The notes beneath the pieces are model-generated. The model ran no database searches, had not been told where the DNA came from, and saw nothing but the letters and a program-made list of their open reading frames with translations. Of a DNA stretch of 48,241 bases, positions 17,111 to 26,165 are shown one piece after another. How positions within the stretch are numbered: the stretch's first letter is position 1; every line of letters begins with the position of its first letter. Origin of the DNA: Deferribacterales bacterium UBA4806 (GTDB taxonomy: Bacteria; Chrysiogenota; Deferribacteres; Deferribacterales; UBA228). The DNA lies in assembly GCA_002402635.1 (NCBI GenBank), contig DHGE01000170.1, positions 28,913-77,153 of the forward strand, given 5' to 3'. The position numbers were made by a program, and so were the translations under genes.

Positions 17111-17989
17111 ATGAAGGTTGGGCGTGTAGCAATAATTGGTAGGCCAAATGTAGGAAAGTCAACTTTATTAAATAAAATGATAGGACAAAAAATATCTATA
17201 GTTTCAAATAAGCCGAATACAACAAGGATTATGGTTGATGGAGTGCTAACAACTAAGGACTACCAGATAATATTTTATGACACTCCTGGTATACACAAAG
17301 CAAGAGAGCGTATAAATAAATTAATGGTTAAACAATCTGAGAATGTCCTAGATATAGCCGATATTATATATTTTATTGTTACACCTGGTGATTTTTTAGG
17401 GTATGAAACTAAAAAAATATTAGAACTTATACAAAAATCTACCTTGCCAAAACTACTATTAATAAACAAAATTGATGCTTATAAAAGGGAAGATGTAATT
17501 AATACAGCAAACAGATTGTATAAATCTAGCCCATTTGATTATGTTTTACCGATATCTGCTTTAATTGATAAGAATTTAGACTCACTTCTTAGTATAACCA
17601 TTCCATTTTTGAAAGAGTGTGATCCTATAATAGATAAGGAAGTAATAACAACAGTAGGCAACAAAATTATTATTGCAGAATTTGTTAGAGAGCAAATTTA
17701 TAGATTAACAACAGAAGAAATACCATACAATATTTTAGTGGAATGTGAGGAACTCTATGAAAAACCAGATGGTTCATTATCTGCCACAGTAATAGTAAAT
17801 GTTCATAGAACTTCTCAGAAAGGGATAATTATTGGCAAAAACGGTGAGGTAATTAAAAAAATCCGTATACATGCAAAAAAGAATCTAGAAGATCTATTTG
17901 AGTGTAAAGTTTACCTTGATTTGTGGGTAAAAATAAGAAATAATTGGATGGTTGATAAAGAATGTTTGAGGATCCAGGGCCTTATATAA
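17111..17989 (+). CDS. era: GTPase Era
   Basis: Ribosome-assembly GTPase that binds the 3' end of 16S rRNA. G1 GRPNVGKS (residues 10-17), G3 DTPGIH (about 56-61), G4 NKID (about 118-121) and a C-terminal KH RNA-binding domain with GKNGEVIKKI (about 237-246). The 292 residues match the family. AAGGAG precedes ATG 17111, one base after the previous stop. Its neighbours ybeY and ybeZ also act on 16S rRNA maturation. Confidence 0.97.
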   Translation: MKVGRVAIIGRPNVGKSTLLNKMIGQKISIVSNKPNTTRIMVDGVLTTKDYQIIFYDTPGIHKARERINKLMVKQSENVLDIADIIYFIVTPGDFLGYETKKILELIQKSTLPKLLLINKIDAYKREDVINTANRLYKSSPFDYVLPISALIDKNLDSLLSITIPFLKECDPIIDKEVITTVGNKIIIAEFVREQIYRLTTEEIPYNILVECEELYEKPDGSLSATVIVNVHRTSQKGIIIGKNGEVIKKIRIHAKKNLEDLFECKVYLDLWVKIRNNWMVDKECLRIQGLI

Positions 17990-19348
17990 ATGTTGACACC
18001 TTCATTGCAAATAAAATTAGAGTCAGTAAAGAAGCTTATAAGGCGAAACGCAAGGAATCACCTAGAAAATTTACTGCTTAAACTTCATCCTGCAGATATT
18101 GCAACTATCATAAAAAATCTGAATGAATTAGATCGTAAAAAAATCTGGAATATTCTTTCAGGAAAATCAATTTTGCCTAGTGTAATCTTAGAACTTGATG
18201 AAAGCCAAATTATAGAACTTTTCAATACTATGGCTCCTAGCGAGATTGCTCGTATATTGGATGAAATGGAAAGTGATGATGCCGCAGGAATATTGAGATT
18301 GTTTGATGAAGAGAAAGTCAAAGATATTATGCAGTATATGGAAAAGGAAGAGTTAAATATTGTAGAGGAATTATTACAATATCCAACGGATTCAGCTGGG
18401 TCTATAATGAATCCAAACTATTTTGCGCTTAATGAAGATTTGACAGTGAAAGAAGCTACTAAACTTCTCCATAAAGCAGAGGATCTTGAAATGGTTTTCT
18501 ATCTCTATGTAATTGATAGTGAGAAGCATTTGGTAGGGGTTATTTCATTACGTCAACTTATTTTAAACCCCCCTGATAAAAAGTTGAAAGATATAATGAC
18601 AAAGGAAGTTATAAAAGTAAATGTAAATACCGACAGAGAGGAAGTTGCAAAAATTGTTGAACGTTATGATATTTTAGCTGTTCCTGTCGTAGATAATGAA
18701 GACATACTTGTTGGTATTATAACAGTAGATGACATAATTGACGTAATAAGAGAAGAAACTACCGAAGATATATATAAGATGGCGGGGACTACTGAGGATG
18801 AATTAATGTTGGGTAATAAATCCTTTAAGGTTGCAAAAGTAAGATTCCCATGGTTATTAATAACTTTTTTTGGTGAACTGATATCAGGGTTAGTAATACA
18901 TTTTTTTCATGGAAAAGTACAGGACTTTGCCATACTTGTTAGCTTTATGCCGCTGATTATGGCTATGGGTGGTAATGTAGGAAGTCAATCAGCTACTATT
19001 TTAATTAGAGGTGTAGCTTTAGGTAAAGTAACTATTGGTGACATTTATAAAGTAATATTTAAAGAAATCAGAGTGGGAATGATAATGGGTGTTATACTTG
19101 GAAGCATTCTTGCATTTGTTGCACCTTTTTTTAGTAAAGATAGGCAACTTGGTTTAATAGTAGGTATTGCAATGTTTTTTGCAATTACATTTGCTGCCTT
19201 TACAGGGGCTTTTGTACCGGCTATGCTAATTAAATTGAAATTAGATCCTGCTGTTGCATCAAGTCCTTTTATTTCAACTTTAAATGATATAACTGGTTTA
19301 ACAATATATTTTACTGTTTCTATAATATTATTAAACATGTTTATATGA
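17990..19348 (+). CDS. mgtE: Magnesium transporter MgtE
   Basis: Homodimeric Mg2+ channel/transporter of the inner membrane. The cytosolic N domain (about 1-130, with HPADIATIIKNL and MESDDAAGILRL) and two CBS domains (about 135-250) form the Mg2+ sensor. The C-terminal five-helix pore region starts near residue 285 and includes MPLIMAMGGNVGSQSATILIRG, the conserved pore stretch. The 452 residues are full length. ATG 17990 follows the era stop with no gap. Confidence 0.96.
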   Translation: MLTPSLQIKLESVKKLIRRNARNHLENLLLKLHPADIATIIKNLNELDRKKIWNILSGKSILPSVILELDESQIIELFNTMAPSEIARILDEMESDDAAGILRLFDEEKVKDIMQYMEKEELNIVEELLQYPTDSAGSIMNPNYFALNEDLTVKEATKLLHKAEDLEMVFYLYVIDSEKHLVGVISLRQLILNPPDKKLKDIMTKEVIKVNVNTDREEVAKIVERYDILAVPVVDNEDILVGIITVDDIIDVIREETTEDIYKMAGTTEDELMLGNKSFKVAKVRFPWLLITFFGELISGLVIHFFHGKVQDFAILVSFMPLIMAMGGNVGSQSATILIRGVALGKVTIGDIYKVIFKEIRVGMIMGVILGSILAFVAPFFSKDRQLGLIVGIAMFFAITFAAFTGAFVPAMLIKLKLDPAVASSPFISTLNDITGLTIYFTVSIILLNMFI

Positions 19349-20049
19349 TGAGAACACAATCAAAGGGGATGTTTTATAAATTGTTAAATTTTGCTGACAG
19401 TTCAGCTATTGGACTTGCTTTTACAGAAGAATATGGAAAATTGAAATTTTTTATAAACAAGGCTTTTACAAAAAAAGGCAGTATTTATAAAATAATCCCA
19501 GGAGAGATAGATTTCTTAAAAAAGGATAATACCGATTTAAATAAATTTTATAGTTTTAAAGAAGATTTAACATATTATTACTTTTTGGAGTATATACCAT
19601 TATACCTTAGATTATATCTTATTTTTGAGATTATTGATACATTATATGATTTAGAAGAAAGGGATAGTTACCTCTTTAAATTACTATTACATGCTAAAGA
19701 AAGTAATATGCAAAAGTTTTCTGTATATACAGTATTTTATATGTTAAGAAAAAATGGCATAAATTTTAGTACAGATATATGTGATAATTGTGCTCATATT
19801 TTTAAAGAAGAGGCTTATTTAACCACTAGTGGTTTATACTGTAATAATTGTATTAGCTCGGGCTACATAAAAATACTTAATATGGAAGATCTCTATCTTT
19901 TTAAGACAATAAATGATCCAGATGCATTTAGGTCATTTAATATTGATGAGGCAATAGAATTACATATGTTAGAGATAATAGTTGGATATATCGAAGAGTA
20001 TACAAATAAGAAAATAAAAAGTTTTGATAATCTTAGAGTATTACAGTGA
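19345..20049 (+). CDS. recO: DNA repair protein RecO
   Basis: Recombination mediator that helps load RecA on SSB-coated DNA in the RecFOR pathway. The N-terminal OB-fold part (about 1-80) is followed by a helical domain and a zinc-finger pair, CDNC and CNNC, about 20 residues apart, as in many RecO proteins. The sequence is otherwise divergent but the length (234) and layout fit. ATG 19345 overlaps the mgtE stop (ATGA), so it is probably coupled. era-recO proximity is common in bacteria. It converges on lysS with a 12-base gap and no visible terminator. Confidence 0.85.
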   Translation: MMRTQSKGMFYKLLNFADSSAIGLAFTEEYGKLKFFINKAFTKKGSIYKIIPGEIDFLKKDNTDLNKFYSFKEDLTYYYFLEYIPLYLRLYLIFEIIDTLYDLEERDSYLFKLLLHAKESNMQKFSVYTVFYMLRKNGINFSTDICDNCAHIFKEEAYLTTSGLYCNNCISSGYIKILNMEDLYLFKTINDPDAFRSFNIDEAIELHMLEIIVGYIEEYTNKKIKSFDNLRVLQ

Positions 20050-20061
20050 TTTTATAATTAA

Positions 20062-21525
20062 TTAATCAGAATAACCCATATCCTCTTTTTTTAATTGTGG
20101 GAATAAAATAACATCTCTAATTGAACTTCTATTGGTAAATAACATAACAAGTCTATCAATACCCAAGCCTTCCCCAGCTGTTGGTGGAAGCCCATATTCA
20201 AGTGCTCGTATATAATCGTAGTCAACTTCTTTGTCTTCTTTATTTTTTACTTGTTCTTCAAATCTCATTTTTTGCTCAAGGGGATCATTCAATTCATTAA
20301 AACCGTTAGCTATTTCCATGCCGCCTATATATAGTTCAAAACGTTCTGCAATATCTTTATTGTTTTCTTTAGCTTTTGATAGTGGAGATACATCTTTAGG
20401 GTAATCAATTATAAAAGTTGGTTTAATAAGCTTTTCTTCAACAAATTTTTCGAATATTTTAACAGTAATTTTTCCAAGCGAAATATTTTCTTCTAAATCA
20501 ATTTTTGAATGTTCTGCAATTATTCTAGCTTTATCAATACTGTGCAAATCCTCAACAGGTATATCGGTATATGTTTTAATAGCATCTATCAGTGATAGCT
20601 TTGGCCATGGTGGAGTCAAATCAATTGTATTTTCATTAAAAATTAATTCCCTTTTATTATTTAGTTGTATAGAAATAGAATTGATTAAATCTTCAGTCAT
20701 ATCCATTAAATCGTAATAGTCGCAGTAAGCTGTATACCATTCTACCATTGTAAATTCAGGATTATGTCTTGTAGATATTCCTTCATTTCTAAAATTTCTA
20801 TTAATTTCAAAGACTCTTTCAAATCCTCCTATGACTAATCTTTTTAGATACAATTCTGGAGCTATTCTCAAGTATAGTTTCATATCAAGTGTGTTATGAT
20901 AAGTTTCAAATGGATTAGCGGTTGCTCCTCCGGGAAGGGGTTGCATCATAGGTGTTTCTACTTCAAGATAATTATTGTCGATGAAATATTTTCTTAAAAG
21001 TTGAATTATTTGGGATCTTTTTATAAATGTGTTTTTAACATCGTTGTTAACTAATATATCTAAGTATCTTTGTCTAAGTCTTTTTTCTGTATCTTTCAGT
21101 CCATGCCATTTTTCAGGCAAATCTTTTAATGTTTTTGTTAATATCGTGACAGATTCAGCATATACTGTTAGTTCGCCTGTCTTAGTCTTGAAGAGATAAC
21201 CGCTAAAAGCAGAAAAATCGCCTACTTCAATATTATCGAGTAATTGTCTATCGACTTCAAGTAAATCCTTTGACTTTACATAAATTTGAATAGTACCACT
21301 ATTGTCTTTTAAAGTAATAAATGCAACTTTTCCAAAACTCCTAATTGCCATTATACGACCAGCAACTGTTAATTTGTATTTTTTATTAATAAGATCATCG
21401 TGAGAACAATTTTGGTATGTTGAAATAACTTTATTTATGGAGAGAGATAGCTTAAAACTATTAATATATGGGTTTATTTTTAAATGTTGTAGATTTTTAA
21501 GTTTTATTAATCTATGTTCATCCAT
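20062..21525 (-). CDS. lysS: Lysyl-tRNA synthetase, class II
   Basis: Charges tRNA-Lys with lysine. The N-terminal OB-fold anticodon-binding domain (about 45-145) is followed by the class II core. Motif 2 is seen as FRNEGISTRHNPEFTMVEWY and motif 3 as GLGIDRLVMLF near the C-terminus. The 487 residues are the family norm. ATG 21525 has only a weak AAGTGA in front. It is transcribed divergently from the phosphodiesterase gene, with predicted -10 elements that overlap on opposite strands. Confidence 0.96.
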   Translation of the reverse strand: MDEHRLIKLKNLQHLKINPYINSFKLSLSINKVISTYQNCSHDDLINKKYKLTVAGRIMAIRSFGKVAFITLKDNSGTIQIYVKSKDLLEVDRQLLDNIEVGDFSAFSGYLFKTKTGELTVYAESVTILTKTLKDLPEKWHGLKDTEKRLRQRYLDILVNNDVKNTFIKRSQIIQLLRKYFIDNNYLEVETPMMQPLPGGATANPFETYHNTLDMKLYLRIAPELYLKRLVIGGFERVFEINRNFRNEGISTRHNPEFTMVEWYTAYCDYYDLMDMTEDLINSISIQLNNKRELIFNENTIDLTPPWPKLSLIDAIKTYTDIPVEDLHSIDKARIIAEHSKIDLEENISLGKITVKIFEKFVEEKLIKPTFIIDYPKDVSPLSKAKENNKDIAERFELYIGGMEIANGFNELNDPLEQKMRFEEQVKNKEDKEVDYDYIRALEYGLPPTAGEGLGIDRLVMLFTNRSSIRDVILFPQLKKEDMGYSD

Positions 21526-21530
21526 AAAAT

Positions 21531-21559
21531 TTCACTTGTTATACATAAACTTTTATAGT
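21531..21559 (+). promoter_or_regulatory. Predicted promoter of the phosphodiesterase-mre gene row
   Basis: TTCACT (21531-21536), 17 bases, TATAGT (21554-21559); start near 21566, then AAGGTG (21580-21585) and GTG 21590. Confidence 0.45.
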
Positions 21560-21581
21560 ATTACAATAAGAAAATTAACAA
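21552..21581 (-). promoter_or_regulatory. Predicted promoter of lysS
   Basis: On the minus strand TTGTTA (21581-21576), 18 bases, TATAAA (21557-21552). It overlaps the -10 of the opposite promoter. Confidence 0.4.
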
Positions 21582-21589
21582 GGTGTTAT

Positions 21590-22063
21590 GTGAATATAGG
21601 TGTTATATCCGATAGTCATGATAATATTGATAAAATTAACAAGGCTATTTCACTATTGAACGAGAGAGGAGTGGAGTTTGTAGTTCATTGCGGTGATATT
21701 GTCTCGCCTTTTGCAGCGATTCCTTTTAAGAGTTTAAAATGTGATTACATAGGTGTATTTGGTAATAATGATGGTGATCTATTAATGATAAACAAAATCA
21801 CTTCTGATAAATTTTATAAAGCACCAAAAAAAATTGAAATTGCTCAGAAATCGATAATTATTTTCCATGAACCTTTCATTATAGACAATATTGATGAAAA
21901 CATTGATTTTGTTTTATATGGACATACTCATAAAAAAGATTTAAGGAAAAAGGGATTGCAAACAATAATAAATCCTGGAACTGTCTCTGGTTATTTAGTA
22001 AATGAGGCAACTATGTGTATTATAAATTTGTCTACTAAAAATGTAGAATTCTTAAAATTATGA
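21590..22063 (+). CDS. YfcE/MJ0936-type metallophosphoesterase
   Basis: Small cytoplasmic phosphodiesterase of the calcineurin-like superfamily. All family motifs are present: DSHDN (residues 8-12), HCGDIV, GNNDGD, a degenerate FHEP where GHG/H-type motifs occur, and GHTHKKD, with NPGTVSG near the end. The frame is open further upstream but that part encodes no recognisable sequence and overlaps lysS. GTG 21590, four bases after AAGGTG, gives the family-typical start MNIGVISDSHDN and 157 residues. Its physiological substrate is unknown. It is followed 27 bases later by mreB on the same strand. Confidence 0.88.
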   Translation: MNIGVISDSHDNIDKINKAISLLNERGVEFVVHCGDIVSPFAAIPFKSLKCDYIGVFGNNDGDLLMINKITSDKFYKAPKKIEIAQKSIIIFHEPFIIDNIDENIDFVLYGHTHKKDLRKKGLQTIINPGTVSGYLVNEATMCIINLSTKNVEFLKL

Positions 22064-22077
22064 TAAAGATAAACATT

Positions 22078-22082
22078 GGAGG
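22078..22082 (+). promoter_or_regulatory. Shine-Dalgarno deciding the mreB start
   Basis: GGAGG eight bases before GTG 22091. An upstream in-frame TTG (22076) runs through this site and is therefore an unlikely start; ATG 22097 is 14 bases away, too far. Confidence 0.65.
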
Positions 22083-22090
22083 CAATTGAC

Positions 22091-23113
22091 GTGCTTATGA
22101 ACTTTTTTAACAATTTTTCCCATGATTTGGCAATAGATTTAGGGACAGCAAATACACTTATTTATGTTAAAGGAAAGGGAATAATATGTGCTGAACCATC
22201 AGTGGTGGCTATAAATAGAGATACAAAAGAAGTCTTGGCTGTGGGCTCAGAAGCAAAAAGCATGTTAGGAAGAACTCCAGCTAATATAATTGCATTAAGG
22301 CCAATGAAAGATGGAGTCATAGCAGATTTTGAAATTACAGAGAAAATGCTAAGATATTTTATTCAGAAAGTTCATAATAGAAGGTCATTAATTAGACCAA
22401 GAGTAATAATAAGCGTACCTTCTGGCGTTACACAAGTAGAAAAAAGAGCAGTTAAAGATTCAGCTATACAAGCAGGAGCAAGAGAAGTATATGTTATTGA
22501 AGAACCTATGGCTGCGGCAATTGGTGCAGGATTGCCTATTCAAGAGGCATTTGGCAATATGGTAGTTGATATTGGAGGAGGTACCACTGAAGTTGCTGTT
22601 ATATCACTTTCTGGAATAGTTTATACAAATTCAGTTAGAGTGGCAGGAGATGAGATGGATGAAGCCATAGTGGAATATATTAAAAATAAATATAATCTAT
22701 TGATCGGATATTCAACAGCTGAAAAAATTAAAATGTCAATTGGATCGGCATATCCACTTGAGGAAGAAATGAGTGTTGAAATAAAAGGAAGAGATAGAAT
22801 TGTTGGTATACCAAAGACCATTGAAGTTGGTGATAAAGAGATTGGAGAAGCTTTGAAGGATGCTGTAGATGTGATTGTTAATGCAATAAAATTGGCTTTA
22901 GAAAAGACGCCTCCAGAACTTTCTGCTGATATCATTGATAGAGGTATAGTATTAACTGGTGGAGGTGCGCTTTTGAAGGGGCTTGATAAACGTATTTCTG
23001 AAGTTACAGGTTTACCTGTTTTGATTGCTGAGGATCCGTTAACAACTGTTGCAAGAGGTGCAGGTAAAGTACTTGATGAAATTAAACTGTTAAAAAAAGT
23101 TGTAAGTGATTAA
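22091..23113 (+). CDS. mreB: Rod shape-determining protein MreB
   Basis: Bacterial actin homologue that forms membrane-associated filaments and directs lateral-wall synthesis by the rod complex. Actin-fold signatures are DLAIDLGTANTLIYVKGKG (phosphate 1), VVDIGGGTTEVAVISLSG (phosphate 2) and LTGGGALLKGLD (adenosine). The N-terminal MLMNFFNNF is an amphipathic membrane anchor-like stretch. 340 residues from GTG 22091, the codon best spaced from GGAGG. mreC starts at the last base of the stop codon (TAATG). Confidence 0.97.
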   Translation: MLMNFFNNFSHDLAIDLGTANTLIYVKGKGIICAEPSVVAINRDTKEVLAVGSEAKSMLGRTPANIIALRPMKDGVIADFEITEKMLRYFIQKVHNRRSLIRPRVIISVPSGVTQVEKRAVKDSAIQAGAREVYVIEEPMAAAIGAGLPIQEAFGNMVVDIGGGTTEVAVISLSGIVYTNSVRVAGDEMDEAIVEYIKNKYNLLIGYSTAEKIKMSIGSAYPLEEEMSVEIKGRDRIVGIPKTIEVGDKEIGEALKDAVDVIVNAIKLALEKTPPELSADIIDRGIVLTGGGALLKGLDKRISEVTGLPVLIAEDPLTTVARGAGKVLDEIKLLKKVVSD

Positions 23114-23913
23114 TGAAACAATGGAAATTTATTGTTCCTTTTACTTTAATAATTATATTATTAATATCAGTTCAAATAAAAAATCCTGAAATAATAGGGC
23201 CTTTTAAAGGTATTATTGGAGATATCTTAAATCCAGTCGTGTTTTATGGTAATAAGGTTGTAAGCTTCTGTAATAATGTATATGATGATTACATAGCACT
23301 TGTTGACATAAAAAAGAAATATGAAAAAGCTATTGTAGAAAAAAAAACACTATATTATAAAAATTTATTATTGCAAGAAAGGCTGAGTGAACTTGAGCGT
23401 CTTAAAAAACTGCTAAATTATAAGGAATTGTATAATTTAAATACTATAGCTTGTAATGTTATAGGAAGAGACCTTAATGGTTTTATAAAGTACTTGGTTA
23501 TTGATAGAGGGAAGGAAGATTACGTAGCAAAAAATGATGCAATAATAAGCTATGATGGATTGGTTGGGAAAGTTATAGAGGTGTACAAAAATTCTGCTAA
23601 AGTTATTACCATTATTAATTCAAATAATAATGTAAGTATAATGAATTTCAAGACAAGAACAGTTGGCATAATGCATGGAGATGGGTTGGGTAAATTAATT
23701 GTAGAATATTACATGAAAACTGATAACGTTACAGTTGGTGATATTTTAATAACTTCTGGTTTAGGTAAAATATATCCTAAGGGGATTCCTGTTGGTACTG
23801 TTGAAAAGGTCGAAGTAAATCCAAATAGTTTGTTTAGGAAGATATGGATAAATAGTTTGGTTGATTTCCATAAATTAGAGAATGTACTTATTGTTAAATT
23901 GGATAAAAAATAG
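23113..23913 (+). CDS. mreC: Rod shape-determining protein MreC
   Basis: Bitopic inner-membrane protein whose periplasmic part scaffolds PBP2/RodA. One N-terminal membrane helix (about residues 5-22), a coiled-coil (about 65-105, LLLQERLSELERLKKLL), then the beta-rich domain with GLVGKVIEVYKNSAKVITIIN and VGDILITSGLGKIYPKGIPVG, which is diagnostic. 266 residues. It overlaps mreB by one base and mreD by 32. Confidence 0.94.
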   Translation: MKQWKFIVPFTLIIILLISVQIKNPEIIGPFKGIIGDILNPVVFYGNKVVSFCNNVYDDYIALVDIKKKYEKAIVEKKTLYYKNLLLQERLSELERLKKLLNYKELYNLNTIACNVIGRDLNGFIKYLVIDRGKEDYVAKNDAIISYDGLVGKVIEVYKNSAKVITIINSNNNVSIMNFKTRTVGIMHGDGLGKLIVEYYMKTDNVTVGDILITSGLGKIYPKGIPVGTVEKVEVNPNSLFRKIWINSLVDFHKLENVLIVKLDKK

Positions 23914-24358
23914 ATATTTTATATTTATAATAATTACTATCACTCTATATATTACCGGCTTAGTTGTGGTCAATAATATTTTGTATATAGACTATATATT
24001 AATCACATATATTTGCTTTATTGAATTAGGCAATAGAAATAATATTTTCATTTTATCAATCATAGCTGGGCTTATAATGGATCTTTTCTATTCTCCAATC
24101 ATTGGGATATATTTAATTGTTTTCTTTTTATTCTTTATAGCATCAGAAATATACAGAAATTATGTTGATTTTGAAAAATTCTATATAAGAATTTCTTTTT
24201 ACTTAGCTATTATTTTAGTATATATAAATTTTAATCTAGTTATTTTCCGTTATCCTTTAGATGCATTTCTTGCTATTAATATTAATCGATTAAGTCTCGA
24301 TATATTTGTTTGTTTACTATTATTTATATTAATAAAAAGGATTCAGAGTGCTATTTAA
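23882..24358 (+). CDS. mreD: Rod shape-determining protein MreD
   Basis: Highly hydrophobic 158-residue inner-membrane protein with about five membrane segments, the expected size and position for MreD between mreC and the PBP2 gene. The stretch AGLIMDLFYSPIIGIYLIVFFLFF matches the conserved MreD core (G-x-x-x-D-x-x-x-x-x-x-G). ATG 23882 is used; TTG 23891 is an alternative. It overlaps mreC by 32 bases and mrdA by 11. Confidence 0.87.
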   Translation: MYLLLNWIKNRYFIFIIITITLYITGLVVVNNILYIDYILITYICFIELGNRNNIFILSIIAGLIMDLFYSPIIGIYLIVFFLFFIASEIYRNYVDFEKFYIRISFYLAIILVYINFNLVIFRYPLDAFLAININRLSLDIFVCLLLFILIKRIQSAI

Positions 24359-26165
24359 ATATTTTGATGATAAAACAAACGAATATTTTAAGAAAAGAAT
24401 AAATTATTTATATATCATAGTGGTATTATGTTTTTCTGTTTTAGTTATTACTTTGTTATATTTACAATTAATTAAGTATTCAATTTACAAAGATATTTCT
24501 GAGAATAATAGAATTAGACTTTTAAATATAAAGGCAGAAAGAGGATTAATATTAGATAGAAATAACATTCCAATAGCTAGCAATGCTCCAAGTTATAACC
24601 TGTATGTAGTTAAGGAAGATACAAAGGATCTAAGAAAATTAATGCAGAATTTGCAGGAATTACTTCCGGAAATGAATATAGAAAAAGCTTTTGATAGAAT
24701 AAAAAAAACATATATTTATGAGCCTGCTCTTGTTTATAGAGGGCTTGATCTAAATCAGATTTCTTTCCTTATGGAGCACATTGATGAATATAAGGGAATT
24801 AAAATTGATACAGATACTAATAGAAAATATTTAGATGGGTTTGCTTTTAGCCATGTTGTAGGGTATATGGGTGAATCTAATGAGAGAGATATAAAAGAAA
24901 GGGGTTATAAACTTGGAGAACAATTGGGTAAAAGTGGAATAGAAAGAGAATATGAAGATCTGCTTAAGGGAATAAACGGTGCTATGCAAGTTGAGGTTAA
25001 TAACTATGGTCAGATAACTAGAGTGCTTATGGAAAAGCCGCCAGTTAGGGGAAATGATCTTATTACTACATTAGATGCTAATCTTCAAATTTTTATTTCC
25101 CATCTTTTTGAGGAAAAAAAAGGAGCAGTAGTAGTCCTTGATATTTACGGAAACGAAGTTTTAGCTCTATATTCAGCTCCATCATATGATCTGAATGCAT
25201 TTATACCTTTTATTAGTATAAATAATTGGAAAAACTTAATAACCGATAAAAAAAAGCCTTTGACTAATAGGTGCATAGAAGGATTATATCCGCCGGGCTC
25301 AACTTTCAAAATAATTATGGCATATGCAGCATTAGTATCAAAAAAAATATCTCCTGAGCATAGGTATTATTGTGGAGGTATGTATTATTTTGGGCCATTA
25401 AAGTTTCATTGCTGGCAAGAGTATGGACATGGCTATATTAACCTTAAAAATGCATTGATTCAGTCCTGTGACGTATATTTTTATAATTTAGGTCAAGCTC
25501 TGGGAATAGATTTAATATCATATTATGCAAAATCACTTGGATTAGGTGAAAAAACAGGTATAGATTTGTTAAATGAAAAAAGTGGTATTTTCCCATCAAA
25601 AGAGTGGAAAAGAAAATACTTAAAATTACCCTGGTATCCAGGAGAGACTATTATTACTTCAATAGGTCAGGGATATATTTCAATAAGCACGTTACAAATG
25701 GCGGTAGCATTATCTGCTATTTTTAATGGTGGCAAATTATATGAGCCTAAAATTGGTAAGGCATACAAGCATGAAAATAGTGTAATTAACATAAATAGGT
25801 CTGTAAAAAGAGAGATAGTTATAAATGATGATATAAAAAAATTTATTTTAGAGGCAATGGATGGAGTTGTGAACTCGGATTTTGGAACAGGCCATAGGGC
25901 AAGAGTGAAAGATTTTAAAGTAGGTGGTAAAACAGGAACAGCTCAGGTAGTTAAGTTAGAGAAAACAAAGGATTTAGAAGAACATGAAATTCCAGAGGAG
26001 TTTAGAGATCATTCATGGTTTATTTCAGTGTTCCCTGTGGAAAACCCACAGTTTGTTTCTGCAGTTATTGTGGAAAATGGTGGTGCAGGGGGAAGAGGAG
26101 CAGCTTCTGTGGCAGGAGCTATTGCAAATAAAATGCAGGATTTAGGTTATGTTCATCAAGAATAA
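24348..26165 (+). CDS. mrdA: Penicillin-binding protein 2 (elongation-specific transpeptidase)
   Basis: Class B PBP that crosslinks lateral-wall peptidoglycan in complex with RodA. One N-terminal membrane anchor (about 19-41), a PBP dimerisation domain with GLILDRNNIPIASN, and a transpeptidase domain with S318-TF-K321 (PPGSTFK), SCD in place of the SxN motif, and KTGTAQV. The SxD variant is usual in PBP2. 605 residues. The start is GTG 24348, seven bases after AAAAAGG. It overlaps mreD by 11 bases and rodA by 17. Confidence 0.96.
   Translation: MLFKYFDDKTNEYFKKRINYLYIIVVLCFSVLVITLLYLQLIKYSIYKDISENNRIRLLNIKAERGLILDRNNIPIASNAPSYNLYVVKEDTKDLRKLMQNLQELLPEMNIEKAFDRIKKTYIYEPALVYRGLDLNQISFLMEHIDEYKGIKIDTDTNRKYLDGFAFSHVVGYMGESNERDIKERGYKLGEQLGKSGIEREYEDLLKGINGAMQVEVNNYGQITRVLMEKPPVRGNDLITTLDANLQIFISHLFEEKKGAVVVLDIYGNEVLALYSAPSYDLNAFIPFISINNWKNLITDKKKPLTNRCIEGLYPPGSTFKIIMAYAALVSKKISPEHRYYCGGMYYFGPLKFHCWQEYGHGYINLKNALIQSCDVYFYNLGQALGIDLISYYAKSLGLGEKTGIDLLNEKSGIFPSKEWKRKYLKLPWYPGETIITSIGQGYISISTLQMAVALSAIFNGGKLYEPKIGKAYKHENSVININRSVKREIVINDDIKKFILEAMDGVVNSDFGTGHRARVKDFKVGGKTGTAQVVKLEKTKDLEEHEIPEEFRDHSWFISVFPVENPQFVSAVIVENGGAGGRGAASVAGAIANKMQDLGYVHQE

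Noticed and set aside
21437..21589. Upstream extension of the phosphodiesterase frame
   Set aside because: The extra 51 codons overlap lysS, look non-family, and GTG 21590 has a good Shine-Dalgarno and gives the standard family start.
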